This document shows positions 25,051-33,381 of a stretch of 64,000 nucleotides of DNA, in pieces. Position 1 is the stretch's first letter, and the number at the start of each line of letters is the position of its first letter. A program made the position numbers and the translations under genes. Under the pieces are notes generated by a model. The model had not been told where the DNA came from and made no database searches. It saw nothing but the letters and a program-made list of their open reading frames with translations. Location: NCBI RefSeq assembly GCF_036241575.1, contig NZ_CP108455.1, positions 496,001-560,000 of the forward strand, in the 5' to 3' direction. Origin of the DNA: Streptomyces sp. NBC_01267. GTDB lineage: Bacteria; Actinomycetota; Actinomycetes; Streptomycetales; Streptomycetaceae.

Positions 25051-25739
25051 CACCTCGCCGCGTCGGACGGCAGGCAGGCGAGGTAGGTGGCGCGGTGCAC
25101 GGCGCGGGCGATCCGGGCGCCCCACCGCGACCGGGGTCCCGCGAAGGACTCCACGGCACCGGGCGGGCCGAGCGACGGATCCCGGGCCGCGACGCACACG
25201 GCGTCGGTGGGCGTTCCCGAGGCGTCGACGCCCGCGTCACGCAGCGCCTGGACCTTGGCCTCGGTGGCGGTGGCGACCGCGTTCACCAGCGCCGCGTCCG
25301 TCAGCGGCACCGGAACGGCCACAATGATGTTGATCGTCCCCGCGGGCAGGGGCGCCGCGCTGCCGATGCCCGGGGCGGCGGCCCAGCCGTGCACCCCGAT
25401 GCCCGCGGTGACCAGGGCCTGCGCCTCCCCGTCCACGGCTGAACGGGCGTTCCGTACGGAAGCAGCGGTCATCAGGCCGACTCCGGGGCCCGTGGCGCCG
25501 GCCTGCGCGGCGAGTTCGGACAGGTGGCGTTCGCTGTCCGTCCGTGCGTAGCCTGCACGGACCTGAGCGTTGAGCACCCAGTGCCGCTCACCCAGACCAC
25601 CGCCCAGCACGGCGCTGGAGATCATGCGATTGCCGGGGCCGGGCGTCCAGAGGAGCAGCGGCCAGGACCCACCCTCTTCTTCGCGGTCCAGCACCCGTAC
25701 GTCATCGAGGGAACGCGGCCCCGCAGCTCTCGTCAGCAC
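25050..25739 (-). CDS. cbiZ: adenosylcobinamide amidohydrolase CbiZ
   Basis: Removes the aminopropanol side group of adenosylcobinamide to give cobyric acid, a cobamide salvage step. It is 229 aa. Family blocks are WPLLLWTPGPGNRMISSAVLGG near 25-45, GLMTAASVRNA near 85-95, and GTINIIVAVPVPLTDAALVNAVATATEAKV near 132-160. The TDAVCVAARD segment near 178 completes the match. GTG at 25739 is preferred, since the longer frame is unrelated low-complexity sequence. No other cobamide genes are near. Confidence 0.85.
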   Translation of the reverse strand: MLTRAAGPRSLDDVRVLDREEEGGSWPLLLWTPGPGNRMISSAVLGGGLGERHWVLNAQVRAGYARTDSERHLSELAAQAGATGPGVGLMTAASVRNARSAVDGEAQALVTAGIGVHGWAAAPGIGSAAPLPAGTINIIVAVPVPLTDAALVNAVATATEAKVQALRDAGVDASGTPTDAVCVAARDPSLGPPGAVESFAGPRSRWGARIARAVHRATYLACLPSDAAR

Positions 25740-25788
25740 CCCGCACCCTAACGCGCGACAACCGCGCGCCGGGATGCGGGCTGCGGCC

Positions 25789-26109
25789 CTAACCCTCGGG
25801 GCGGTCCGTGGCTGATTCTTCCGTGGCCAGGCTCTGCGCGGCGAGAGCGGTGGCACCTCCGCCGGCCTGAATCGCCTCGACCACCATCTGGTGCAGTTCG
25901 CGGCTGAGCGCTTCGGAGCCACAGGGCACAGGACTGCCGGTGAGCGTGAACCAGTCCGAGGAGCCGCTGTACTGCACGGCGAACTGCACCTGATCGTCCG
26001 ACCACGTGGTGTGCACCGTGACGTCGCCGGTCAGCACGCCGATCTCCTCCGTACGGACCCCGCCGGGTCCTGCGAAGATTCCGCTGGTTGTCCACGATGC
26101 CCAGGTCAT
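25789..26109 (-). CDS. conserved hypothetical protein (106 aa)
   Basis: Soluble protein of 106 aa with a beta-rich N-terminal half (ILTGDVTVHTTWSDDQVQF-like strands, WFTLTGSPVPCGS) and a helical end (ELHQMVVEAIQAGGGATALAA). Not recognised as a named family. ATG at 26109 follows AAAGGCGA. It lies 49 bp upstream of cbiZ on the same strand, so the two could be co-transcribed, but no functional link is visible. Confidence 0.65.
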   Translation of the reverse strand: MTWASWTTSGIFAGPGGVRTEEIGVLTGDVTVHTTWSDDQVQFAVQYSGSSDWFTLTGSPVPCGSEALSRELHQMVVEAIQAGGGATALAAQSLATEESATDRPEG

Positions 26110-26262
26110 GGCGGGTCGCCTTTCAGCCTTTCGAGCGCATTTCGATTATGGCACCGCAGCTCGTGACATGCACGGCAGCTACCGGACGACCTGGCACTTG
26201 TCCGGCCGGCCGGTAGCGTGGTGTGAACCGGTGACTGCGTACGCGAACGAAGGGGCACGGAG

Positions 26263-26940
26263 ATGGGGCGTACCGCACAGGACCTGCTCAGGGCCGGCAA
26301 GGCCGAACTGGCACCGGCCGCAGCGGCCAACCCCCTCGTTCCGCTGATCGCGGCGGGTACGGCCCGCCTCGGCGCGCTCCGTGCGCTCGCGCTTGAACAG
26401 CGGCACATCATCGCGAGCGACCGCAGCTCCTTCCACCACCTCGCCGTGCGGTGCACGGAGCGCCGGGAGAGCGCCGCCGCGGCCTTCTTCACGAGTCTCG
26501 AAGAGGGTGAGGAAGCCGCTCTGGAGCAGTTGGCCGCATTGATCGCCGCGTGCGGACTCGACGAGGCCGACGTCACCGGGTACGAGCCGACGGCCGGCTG
26601 CCAGGCCTACCCGTCGTACGTGGCCAGGCTGGCCCTCACCGGCAGACCGGCCGAGGCCGCCCTCGCGCTCACCGCCAACTTCGCTGCCTGGGGCGGCTAC
26701 TGCGCCACGATCGCGCAGGGCCTGCGCACCCATTACGGCTTCGACGACAAGGCCTGCGGATTCTTCGACTTCTTCGCACAACCGGCCTCCGGTCTCGACG
26801 CACAGGCAACGGCCGCGGTACAGGCAGGACTTGACGCCGGACCAGGCAGCACCTTCGACATCACGGTCGCCCGCAGGCACGGACGGCTGCTGCAGAGTTA
26901 CGAGTCGATGTTCTGGGACTCCCTGGCCCGGCTCGCCTGA
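26263..26940 (+). CDS. TenA/PqqC-fold protein
   Basis: All-helical protein of 225 aa related to the TenA/thiaminase II and heme-oxygenase-like superfamily. The typical stretches LVPLIAAGTARLGALRALALEQ near 25-46, YPSYVARLALTGRPAEAALAL near 118-138, and FAAWGGYCATIAQGLRTHYGF near 142-162 are visible. Thiaminase activity is not assured: the classical active-site Cys block is not clear. It may be a thiamin salvage enzyme or an uncharacterised oxygenase. Single-gene unit; converges with the amidotransferase. Confidence 0.7.
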   Translation: MGRTAQDLLRAGKAELAPAAAANPLVPLIAAGTARLGALRALALEQRHIIASDRSSFHHLAVRCTERRESAAAAFFTSLEEGEEAALEQLAALIAACGLDEADVTGYEPTAGCQAYPSYVARLALTGRPAEAALALTANFAAWGGYCATIAQGLRTHYGFDDKACGFFDFFAQPASGLDAQATAAVQAGLDAGPGSTFDITVARRHGRLLQSYESMFWDSLARLA

Positions 26941-26980
26941 CTCTCCTGACCTCGGACAGAGGGTTCCCCGTCGCAGCGGG

Positions 26981-27736
26981 TCAGGTCGCGACGGGCACAC
27001 CCGTGGACGGACTCGCTCCGGCGGCGACCAGACCGGCGAAGCGGCGGGTGAACTCGCCCCAGACGTCGGCGGACAACGGCGCGTCCGCCTCCGCCGCGGC
27101 GATCAGTGTGGGTGGATCGAATCCGAGGGCGCGGAGCTCCTGCTCGTCCCACGCCGCGATGTGCGCGGCTTCTGCCTCCGGGTGGAACTGCACACCCCAG
27201 GCCCGGTCGCCGACCCGGAACGCCTGGTGGGGGCAGGCGTCGCTCTCCGCGAGCCAGGTGCTGCCCGGTGGCAGCCCGGTGATGGTGTCCACATGACGTT
27301 CGATGGCCGGAACCACGCCCGGCAGCCCCTGGAACAGGGGATCGCCGGCCGCTTCGGCGCGCAGCCGGATCGGCGTACTGCCGCATTCCGGGGTCCCCGT
27401 CCCGCCCTGGACCGTGCCTCCGGCCACCTGGGCGAGGAGCTGTCCGCCCAGGCAGATTCCCAGCATCGGGATGCCTGCGTCGAGAGCTTCGCGCACCAGG
27501 GCGCGGGTTCCCGGGAGCCAGGGTGCGCGTTGGTCGTCGTCGGGAAGATAGCCGCCGCCGAGTACGACCAGGGCACGGCGCCCGAGCCCTTCGGGGAGCG
27601 GGTCGCCGTTCCAGGGGTGCACGACATCCAGGTGCAACCCGGCGTCCCGCAGCCAGGATCCGACCCGGCGGGGGCCGCCGTCCGGAGTGTTCTGCACCAC
27701 GAGGACCCGGGGCGCGGATACCTGTCGTTCGCTCAT
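26981..27736 (-). CDS. class I glutamine amidotransferase-like protein
   Basis: Predicted GATase-1 domain enzyme of 251 aa, similar to stand-alone GMP-synthase-like amidotransferases. Nucleophile Cys is in GICLGGQLLA near 93-102 and the His/Glu pair in GVQFHPEA near 185-192. DDQRAPWLPGTRALVREALDA leads into the nucleophile elbow. There is no synthase partner domain, so the acceptor is unknown; gamma-glutamyl hydrolysis of an amine conjugate is possible. The downstream end converges with the TenA-like gene. It probably shares a transcript with the DUF5954 gene 22 bp upstream. Confidence 0.82.
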   Translation of the reverse strand: MSERQVSAPRVLVVQNTPDGGPRRVGSWLRDAGLHLDVVHPWNGDPLPEGLGRRALVVLGGGYLPDDDQRAPWLPGTRALVREALDAGIPMLGICLGGQLLAQVAGGTVQGGTGTPECGSTPIRLRAEAAGDPLFQGLPGVVPAIERHVDTITGLPPGSTWLAESDACPHQAFRVGDRAWGVQFHPEAEAAHIAAWDEQELRALGFDPPTLIAAAEADAPLSADVWGEFTRRFAGLVAAGASPSTGVPVAT

Positions 27737-27758
27737 CCCGCCATTCGACCACGCGGGT

Positions 27759-28226
27759 TCAGTGCTCGGACTCCCGGTCGTCGAACTCCTCCGGGAACGG
27801 ACTGTCCGTACCCTGCGGGGGCTCGGGCCCGTACTCCGTCATGATGACGGTCTGCTCGACACGGACGATGCGGTAGACGCGCTCGCCGATGATGATCTGG
27901 TCCGCCCCGTTCTCGACGGCCTCGGCGGCCTGGGCGTAGCGGGCGCCCGCCGGGGCGTGCGCCGTCAGCTGGCGCAGGACCGCGGCCAGATCGAGGCGGG
28001 CCTCGTCCTCGCTCGGCTGGGCGGGGAACATCTGCCGCCAGCCGGCACCTTCGAGGACCATGGCCGCGTATGCGGTGTAGGGCGCCATCCGGGTCCGCTC
28101 GAATGACGTCGACTCGATCGGGTAGCGGCGGCGCAGCTTCTCCTCGCGGGCGCCGACCGCGAGTACCTGTCGCGCTTCCTCGTCGAAAGCGCTCTGGCTG
28201 CCCGCGGTCTCGTCGTGATCGCTCAT
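27759..28226 (-). CDS. DUF5954 family protein
   Basis: Acidic soluble protein of 155 aa, matching DUF5954 proteins of streptomycetes by the RMAPYTAYAAMVLEGAGWRQ block near 46-65, the DLAAVLRQL segment, and IIIGERVYRIVRVEQTVIM near 112-130. Function unknown. ATG at 28226; a longer upstream frame runs into the terminator region and is rejected. Confidence 0.75.
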   Translation of the reverse strand: MSDHDETAGSQSAFDEEARQVLAVGAREEKLRRRYPIESTSFERTRMAPYTAYAAMVLEGAGWRQMFPAQPSEDEARLDLAAVLRQLTAHAPAGARYAQAAEAVENGADQIIIGERVYRIVRVEQTVIMTEYGPEPPQGTDSPFPEEFDDRESEH

Positions 28227-28274
28227 GAGGCCATCATCACGCCCCCGGCCGCGTCGTCGGAAGGTTTGAGCGTG

Positions 28275-28317
28275 GTGTCCGGCCCCGGCATCCGCGACGT
28301 GCGCCGGGGCCGGACAC
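28275..28317 (-). terminator. second (distal) hairpin of a tandem terminator
   Basis: A perfect 15-bp stem (28275-28289 and 28303-28317) with a 13-nt loop, 10 bp beyond the first hairpin of the pair, in the gap after the minus-strand aldolase gene. Confidence 0.75.
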
Positions 28318-28327
28318 GGCGCGGATC

Positions 28328-28371
28328 GTCCCAGGGGTCCGCGCGCGACCGCGCCCACGGACCCCTGGGAC
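28328..28371 (-). terminator. first (proximal) hairpin terminator after the aldolase-type gene
   Basis: A perfect 14-bp stem (28328-28341 and 28358-28371) with a 16-nt loop, only 7 bp after the stop of the 28379-29308 gene. Two strong hairpins in a row mark the end of the long transporter operon. Confidence 0.85.
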
Positions 28372-28378
28372 AGCGCTG

Positions 28379-29308
28379 CTACTTCAGGCCGGCCCGGTCC
28401 AGGATCCCGGCGATCGCCCTGGTCTCCTGCTCGTCCAGGCGGCGCATGGGCGGGCTGACGGTGTTGTGGGCGATGATGCCGCGCACCTGGAGCGCGGTCT
28501 TGAACGCGCCGAGGCCGGCGGAGGTCCCGGACGAGGTGGCCGGGTCGGCGACGAAGACGATGTCGAACAGCTCGGCCAGCCGGTCCTGTTCGGCCTTGGC
28601 GGCCACCCAGTCGCCGCGGTCGGCCGCGTCGTGCAGACGCCGGTAGCCGTGCGGGTCGACGTTGCCGAGACCCGGTACGGATCCGTCGGCGCCGCCGAGC
28701 AGCATGGCGTCGACCACGACCTCGTGCCCGGTCAGCAGGGCGAATTCGGGCATCTCCTTCAGGTCGATGGCCAGCCGGCGGAACGCCACGTCGTCGCCGC
28801 TGGAGTCCTTGACGCCGGCCAGCACGCCGTCCTTGGCCAGCGACAGGATCAGTGAGCGGTCCAGCTTGTTGTTGACGCAGACGGGGATGTCGTACGCGAA
28901 GAGGGGCAGGTCCACGGCCGCGGAGATCAGCCGGAAGTGCCGGTCGATCTCGGTGGCGTGGGTGCGGGTGTAGAAGGGGGCGGTGGCGACCAGGGCGTCG
29001 ACGCCCTGGCGGGCCGCGGCCTCGGCGCGTTCGACGACCTTGTTGGTGGTGGTCTCGATGACTCCGGCGAGGACGGGCACCTGACCGCCGGCCGCGCCGA
29101 CGATCACGTCGAGGACAGTGGCCTGCTGCTGGTCGGTGAGGTAGGCGACCTCGCCGGAACTGCCGAGAGCGAACAGGCCGTTCACTCCCCCGTCGATCAG
29201 GAAGGCGACCAGCTTTTCCAGGGAGTCGGTGTCGACCTGCCCGTCGGGCAGGAGCGGGGTGACGACGGGGGGAACGACTCCGTGGATGCGGGGCGTGCGG
29301 GGGGTCAA
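28379..29308 (-). CDS. dihydrodipicolinate synthase / N-acetylneuraminate lyase family aldolase
   Basis: Class I aldolase of 309 aa in a TIM barrel. LFALGSSGEVAYLT near 45-58 is the pyruvate-carboxylate loop, APFYTR near 109-114 carries the catalytic Tyr, and GVKDSSGD near 166-173 the Schiff-base Lys. Lysine biosynthesis DapA is unlikely: the gene is last in a sugar/peptide-type transporter operon and its regulon includes a sialidase, so N-acetylneuraminate lyase or a related 2-keto-3-deoxy-sugar aldolase fits best. Start is the rare TTG at 29308, overlapping the upstream stop (TTGA) with AAGGAG 9 nt before. Active-site loops typical of NAL cannot be settled by eye. Confidence 0.82.
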   Translation of the reverse strand: MTPRTPRIHGVVPPVVTPLLPDGQVDTDSLEKLVAFLIDGGVNGLFALGSSGEVAYLTDQQQATVLDVIVGAAGGQVPVLAGVIETTTNKVVERAEAAARQGVDALVATAPFYTRTHATEIDRHFRLISAAVDLPLFAYDIPVCVNNKLDRSLILSLAKDGVLAGVKDSSGDDVAFRRLAIDLKEMPEFALLTGHEVVVDAMLLGGADGSVPGLGNVDPHGYRRLHDAADRGDWVAAKAEQDRLAELFDIVFVADPATSSGTSAGLGAFKTALQVRGIIAHNTVSPPMRRLDEQETRAIAGILDRAGLK

Positions 29309-30309
29309 GACGTGCTCCTTGCGGTGGTGTCGGGGAGTGCGGCGGCCGTGTTCGCCACGGCCGGCTGGGGGTGGACGCAGTGCCAGCGGTGCTCGTCGGG
29401 GCCGGTGGCCACGGGGAAGACCGTGGCGCAGTCGTCCTCCGCCTTCCAGCAGCGCGTACGGAACGGGCAGCCGGTCGGCGGGTTGGTCGCCGAGGGCACC
29501 GGCCCGGTCAGGACGATGCGCTCGGTGGTCGTCAGCAGGCTGGGGGTCGCTGACAGCAGCGCCTCGGTGTACGGATGTGCGGGTGCCGAGGCGACGGCCG
29601 ACGCGGTGCCCTGTTCGACGATCCGGCCGAGGTAGAGCACGGCGAGACGGTCGGAGAGATAGCGCACCGTCTGGATGTCGTGGGAGATGAACACCATGCC
29701 GAGGCCGAGGCGGGCCCGCAGGTCCATGAGCAGGTTGAGCACCTGGGCACGGACCGACACGTCGAGCGCGCTGGTGGGTTCGTCGGCGACGATCAGCTCC
29801 GGTTCCAGGGCGAGTGCTCGCGCGATGGCGACACGCTGCCGCTGGCCCCCGGAGAGCTGGCTGGGCAGTGCCCGCAGGGTGTGCCCCGGCAGGCCGACCA
29901 GATCGAGGAGTTCCTCGACCCGCTCCTCGCGTTCCTGGACCGTGCCGCGCTGATGCACGTCCAGCGGGTCGCGCAGGATCCGGCCCACGGACATCCGGGG
30001 GTTGAGCGCGGTGGCGGGGTCCTGGAAGACGACGCCCACGGCCGAGCCGAATTCGCGCCGCCGCCGTGCCGCGGGGATCTCCCAGAGGTCCTCGCCACGG
30101 AAGAGCATGCGCCCTTCGGTGGGCTTCTGCAGTCCGGTGAGGACCCGGGCCAGCGTGGACTTCCCGCAGCCGGACTCACCCACCAGGCCGACGATCTCGC
30201 CGCGTTCGACCTGCAGGGTGGCGTCGGTCAGGGCGTGGACGGAGTCGCGGTGGAACAGGCCGCCGCTGCGGGCGCGGTGGCGGACGTGTACGCCTTCGAG
30301 CTGGATCAT
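29305..30309 (-). CDS. oligopeptide/sugar ABC transporter ATP-binding protein (DppF/OppF type)
   Basis: Second ATPase of a peptide-family (Dpp/Opp/Sat) importer, 334 aa. Walker A GESGCGKST is near 45-53, signature LSGGQRQRV near 150-158, Walker B LIVADEP near 170-176, with the H-loop in ISHD. The C-terminal oligo-HPY domain has GCPFRTRCWKAEDDC, whose Cys residues could hold an iron-sulfur or structural metal. ATG at 30309 overlaps the stop of the fused permease-ATPase gene (ATGA). Confidence 0.9.
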   Translation of the reverse strand: MIQLEGVHVRHRARSGGLFHRDSVHALTDATLQVERGEIVGLVGESGCGKSTLARVLTGLQKPTEGRMLFRGEDLWEIPAARRRREFGSAVGVVFQDPATALNPRMSVGRILRDPLDVHQRGTVQEREERVEELLDLVGLPGHTLRALPSQLSGGQRQRVAIARALALEPELIVADEPTSALDVSVRAQVLNLLMDLRARLGLGMVFISHDIQTVRYLSDRLAVLYLGRIVEQGTASAVASAPAHPYTEALLSATPSLLTTTERIVLTGPVPSATNPPTGCPFRTRCWKAEDDCATVFPVATGPDEHRWHCVHPQPAVANTAAALPDTTARSTS

Positions 30310-32363
30310 CGGGCACTCTTCTCCAGCAGCGCGGGGACCGCCGGGTGGTGACAGGCGAAGCCGTGGTCGTCCGCGCTGCGGTCGGTCAGGGCAGGGGGCG
30401 TGGTGCGGCAGAGCTCGGTGGCCGCCGGGCACCTGGAGGCGAAGCGGCAGCCGGTCCCGAAGTACTTCGGGGCGGGGACCACTCCCTTGATCTGGTGCAG
30501 GCGTTCCGCGCCGGTCTCCAGTGAGGTCACCGAGCCCAGCAGTCCGCGGCTGTAGTGGTGCGCGGGATCGGTCAGCAGCGGCCGGGTGGCGCCCACTTCG
30601 GCGATCTGGCCCGCGTACATCACCGCGATGCGGTGCGCGAGGTCGCCGACCAGTGCCAGGTCGTGGGAGACCAGGACCATGGCGAAGCCGAGTTCGTCGC
30701 GCAGCTGGACCAGGAGTTCGACGACCTGGGCCTGCACGGTGACGTCGAGCGCGGTGGTCGGTTCGTCGGCGATCAGCAGCCGGGGGCTGCGGGAGAGCGC
30801 CATGGCGATCAGCACGCGCTGGCGCTGGCCGCCGGAGAGCTCGTGCGGGTAGCTGCGGAGGGTGCGTTCCGGTGCGAGACCGACCAGTTCGAGCAGTTCC
30901 GCGGGGGTCTTGGTGCCGCCGCGTGAGGTGAGCTGCTTGAGCTGGGTCCCGACCAGTACGGACGGGTTGAGCGAGGAGAGCGCGTCCTGGTAGACCATCG
31001 CGATCTCGGGTCCCGCCAGGGAGCGGCGCTCCTTGGGGTTCATCGTGAGCAGGTCCCGGCCGCGGTACTCGATGGCCCCGCTGACCTCGGCGTTGCGCGC
31101 CAGCAGGCCCATGACGGCGAGGCTGGTGATGCTCTTGCCGCACCCGGACTCGCCGACCAGTCCGAGGGTTTCGCCCTCGTGGACGGTGAAGGAGATGCCG
31201 TCCACGACCTTGACGTCGCCGTAGCGGTCCGGGAAGCGGATGGCCAGATCCTTCACGGCCAGCAGCTCGGCCGCGGTGTCCGGTACGGGGGTGATCCGCG
31301 ACGGGGTACGCAGCACCTGGGCGGCGAGCGCCGCCAGGGCCTCGTTCACGGTGTCCTGGTCCACGGCCTGTTGCGCGAGGCCGTCGGCCGCGGCACCCGA
31401 TACGGCCTGTCCGTCCGGGTCTTCGACCGTCTCCTGCCCGGCCGGCGTGGGCGCGGGGGCGGCGCCGACCGCGGCGGTGGCTGCGGGATCGACCTGGTCG
31501 GCCCTGGCCCCGCCGGGCGCGGCGGAGGCGTCGGTGAGGCCCTCGGAGAGGATGTTGAGGGCCAGTACGGTGATCAGCAGGACGAGCCCGGGGAAGAGGG
31601 TGGCCCACCAGCCGCCGGACAGCAGGATCTGCCGGCCGTAGGAGAGGACGTTGCCCCAGCTGGGTTCGGGGTCCTGCACACCGGCGCCGATGAAGGACAG
31701 ACTGGCCTCGAAGATGATGGCTTCGGCGACGAGCACGGTGGCGAACACCATGACGGGCGCGGCGCAGTTGACCGCCACGTGGCGTCGCACGATGTAGCTG
31801 CGGCGGGCGCCGATGACCTTCTCGGCGGCGACGTAGTCCTCGCCGTACTGGGAGAGCACGTTGGCGCGGACCACGCGGGCCAGCGACGGGACGTACACGA
31901 AGGCGATGGTGAAGATCAGGACGGGCACGCTGGAGCCGAAGACCGTGACGAGCACGGCGGCCAGCGCGATCGGCGGGAAGGACATGACGATGTCCAGGGT
32001 CCGCATCACCGATTCGTCGCCCCACTTGCGCGACGTGGCGGCGAACGAGCCGATGACCGCGCCGAGTACGACGGCGACGGCTGTGGCGCCGAGTCCGATC
32101 ATCAGTGAGTACCGGGCGCCGTAGACGACACGTGCGAAGATGTCGCGGCCCACCCGGTCGGTGCCGAACCAGTGGTCACCGCTGGGTGACTGAGCAGGCA
32201 TCCCGGTGGCGAGCGGGTCGGAGGCGACCAGGGGTGCGAAGATCGCGGCGAGCACGACAACGACGAGCAGGCCGAGGGCGATGCGTGAAGTGACCGGCAG
32301 GGAGCGGAAGCGGATGCCGGGGCGGGACAGCCTCTTGGCGAGGCCGATGCGGCCAGTGAACAT
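30306..32363 (-). CDS. fused ABC permease (DppC type) and ATPase (DppD type)
   Basis: A single protein of 685 aa joins two normally separate subunits. Residues about 25-290 are a DppC-type permease with six membrane segments and the inner loop EAA motif (DYVAAEKVIGARRSYI). An Ala/Pro-rich linker of about 90 residues (roughly 292-375) follows. The ATPase covers about 376-685: Walker A GESGCGKSI, signature LSGGQRQRV, Walker B LLIADEP, then an oligo-HPY tail with GCRFASRCPAATELC. ATG at 32363 lies 1 bp after the upstream permease stop. The fusion ties one permease to one ATPase in fixed ratio. Confidence 0.9.
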   Translation of the reverse strand: MFTGRIGLAKRLSRPGIRFRSLPVTSRIALGLLVVVVLAAIFAPLVASDPLATGMPAQSPSGDHWFGTDRVGRDIFARVVYGARYSLMIGLGATAVAVVLGAVIGSFAATSRKWGDESVMRTLDIVMSFPPIALAAVLVTVFGSSVPVLIFTIAFVYVPSLARVVRANVLSQYGEDYVAAEKVIGARRSYIVRRHVAVNCAAPVMVFATVLVAEAIIFEASLSFIGAGVQDPEPSWGNVLSYGRQILLSGGWWATLFPGLVLLITVLALNILSEGLTDASAAPGGARADQVDPAATAAVGAAPAPTPAGQETVEDPDGQAVSGAAADGLAQQAVDQDTVNEALAALAAQVLRTPSRITPVPDTAAELLAVKDLAIRFPDRYGDVKVVDGISFTVHEGETLGLVGESGCGKSITSLAVMGLLARNAEVSGAIEYRGRDLLTMNPKERRSLAGPEIAMVYQDALSSLNPSVLVGTQLKQLTSRGGTKTPAELLELVGLAPERTLRSYPHELSGGQRQRVLIAMALSRSPRLLIADEPTTALDVTVQAQVVELLVQLRDELGFAMVLVSHDLALVGDLAHRIAVMYAGQIAEVGATRPLLTDPAHHYSRGLLGSVTSLETGAERLHQIKGVVPAPKYFGTGCRFASRCPAATELCRTTPPALTDRSADDHGFACHHPAVPALLEKSAR

Positions 32364-32364
32364 G

Positions 32365-33315
32365 TCACACCGTCCTGATACGCGGGTTGACCAGCAGGTA
32401 GAGCAGGTCGACGATGACGTTGACGACAAGGAACGCGATGGCGATCGTGAGGACAGTGCCCTGCACCAGCGCCACGTCCCCGCCGGTGACGCCTTCGAGG
32501 ATCAGCTTGCCCATGCCCGGAAGGTCGAAGATCGCCTCGATGACGACCGCGCCGCTGAGCAGATATCCGACCTTGATGCCGAGCACGGTCAGCGGGGTGA
32601 CGAGCGCGTTGCGCAGGACACCGCGGATGACGAGCAGGCGCGGCAGGCCGTTGCCGGTGGCGGTGCGTACGTAGTCACGGTCCAGTTCGGTGACCATCGA
32701 GGTACGGATCAGCCGGGCCAGCGAGGCTGCCACCGGGACGGCGAGGGAGATCGCGGGCAGCGTCATGCACTTCAGCCACCCGCTGAAGGAGTCCGCTGGA
32801 CTGATGTACCCCCCGGTGGGAAAGATCGGGGAGCGCAGGGCGAACTGCTGGATCAGCAGGACCCCGAGCCAGAACGAAGGCACCGCGACACCCGCCATGG
32901 ACAGCACGCGGATCAGCTGGTCGGGCCACCGGTCACGGAAGACGGCGCCGGTCACACCCAGGAGCACCGCGAGGACGACGGCCAGCACGAGGCCCAGCAG
33001 GGTGAGTTGGAGGGTGAGCGGGAAGGCCACCGAGATGCGGTCGGCCACCTGCTGGCTGGGCGGCACGGTCACGCCGAGATTGCCGTGGACCAGGTCTTTC
33101 AGAAAGTCGAAGTAGCGTACCGGCAGCGGGTCGTTGAGGCCGTTGGCCTCGGCGAACGCGGCGCGGGCGGCAGCAGTCGAGCTCTCTCCGAGGGCGTTGT
33201 AGGCCGGATCGGCCGGGGAGAACTGAAGCACCACGAAGACCAGGAGCGTGATGCCGAGAATCATCACCGGCATCATCGCGATACGGCGCAACGCGAGCCG
33301 GAGAAAAGCAACCAT
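32365..33315 (-). CDS. ABC transporter permease (DppB type)
   Basis: Membrane protein of 316 aa with six predicted helices; the first is LGITLLVFVVLQFSPADPAY near 23-42, typical for DppB/OppB. The EAA loop is DYVRTATGNGLPRLLVIRGVLRNAL near 210-234, and the end VIVDLLYLLVNPRIRTV is family-typical. ATG at 33315 has AAGGAA upstream. The gene follows the binding-protein gene across a gap containing a perfect 28-nt palindrome. Confidence 0.9.
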   Translation of the reverse strand: MVAFLRLALRRIAMMPVMILGITLLVFVVLQFSPADPAYNALGESSTAAARAAFAEANGLNDPLPVRYFDFLKDLVHGNLGVTVPPSQQVADRISVAFPLTLQLTLLGLVLAVVLAVLLGVTGAVFRDRWPDQLIRVLSMAGVAVPSFWLGVLLIQQFALRSPIFPTGGYISPADSFSGWLKCMTLPAISLAVPVAASLARLIRTSMVTELDRDYVRTATGNGLPRLLVIRGVLRNALVTPLTVLGIKVGYLLSGAVVIEAIFDLPGMGKLILEGVTGGDVALVQGTVLTIAIAFLVVNVIVDLLYLLVNPRIRTV

Positions 33316-33346
33316 CGTGAGGTTCCTTGCGGTTTGGGAGGGTACG

Positions 33347-33374
33347 GCCGGCGCCGGGTGCACCCGGCGCCGGC
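33347..33374 (-). terminator. perfect palindrome between the binding-protein and permease genes
   Basis: The 28 nt from 33347 to 33374 are a perfect inverted repeat (GCCGGCGCCGGGTG and its complement with no spacer), 7 bp after the binding-protein stop. Such intercistronic hairpins usually protect the upstream mRNA or stop part of the transcripts, so that the binding protein is made in excess over the membrane parts. Confidence 0.7.
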
Positions 33375-33381
33375 GATCCGG

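Noticed and set aside
28379..29308. Lysine biosynthesis DapA
   Set aside because: The family is the same, but the gene is last in a transporter operon within a sialidase regulon and starts with a coupled TTG, unlike housekeeping dapA. It cannot be fully excluded by eye.
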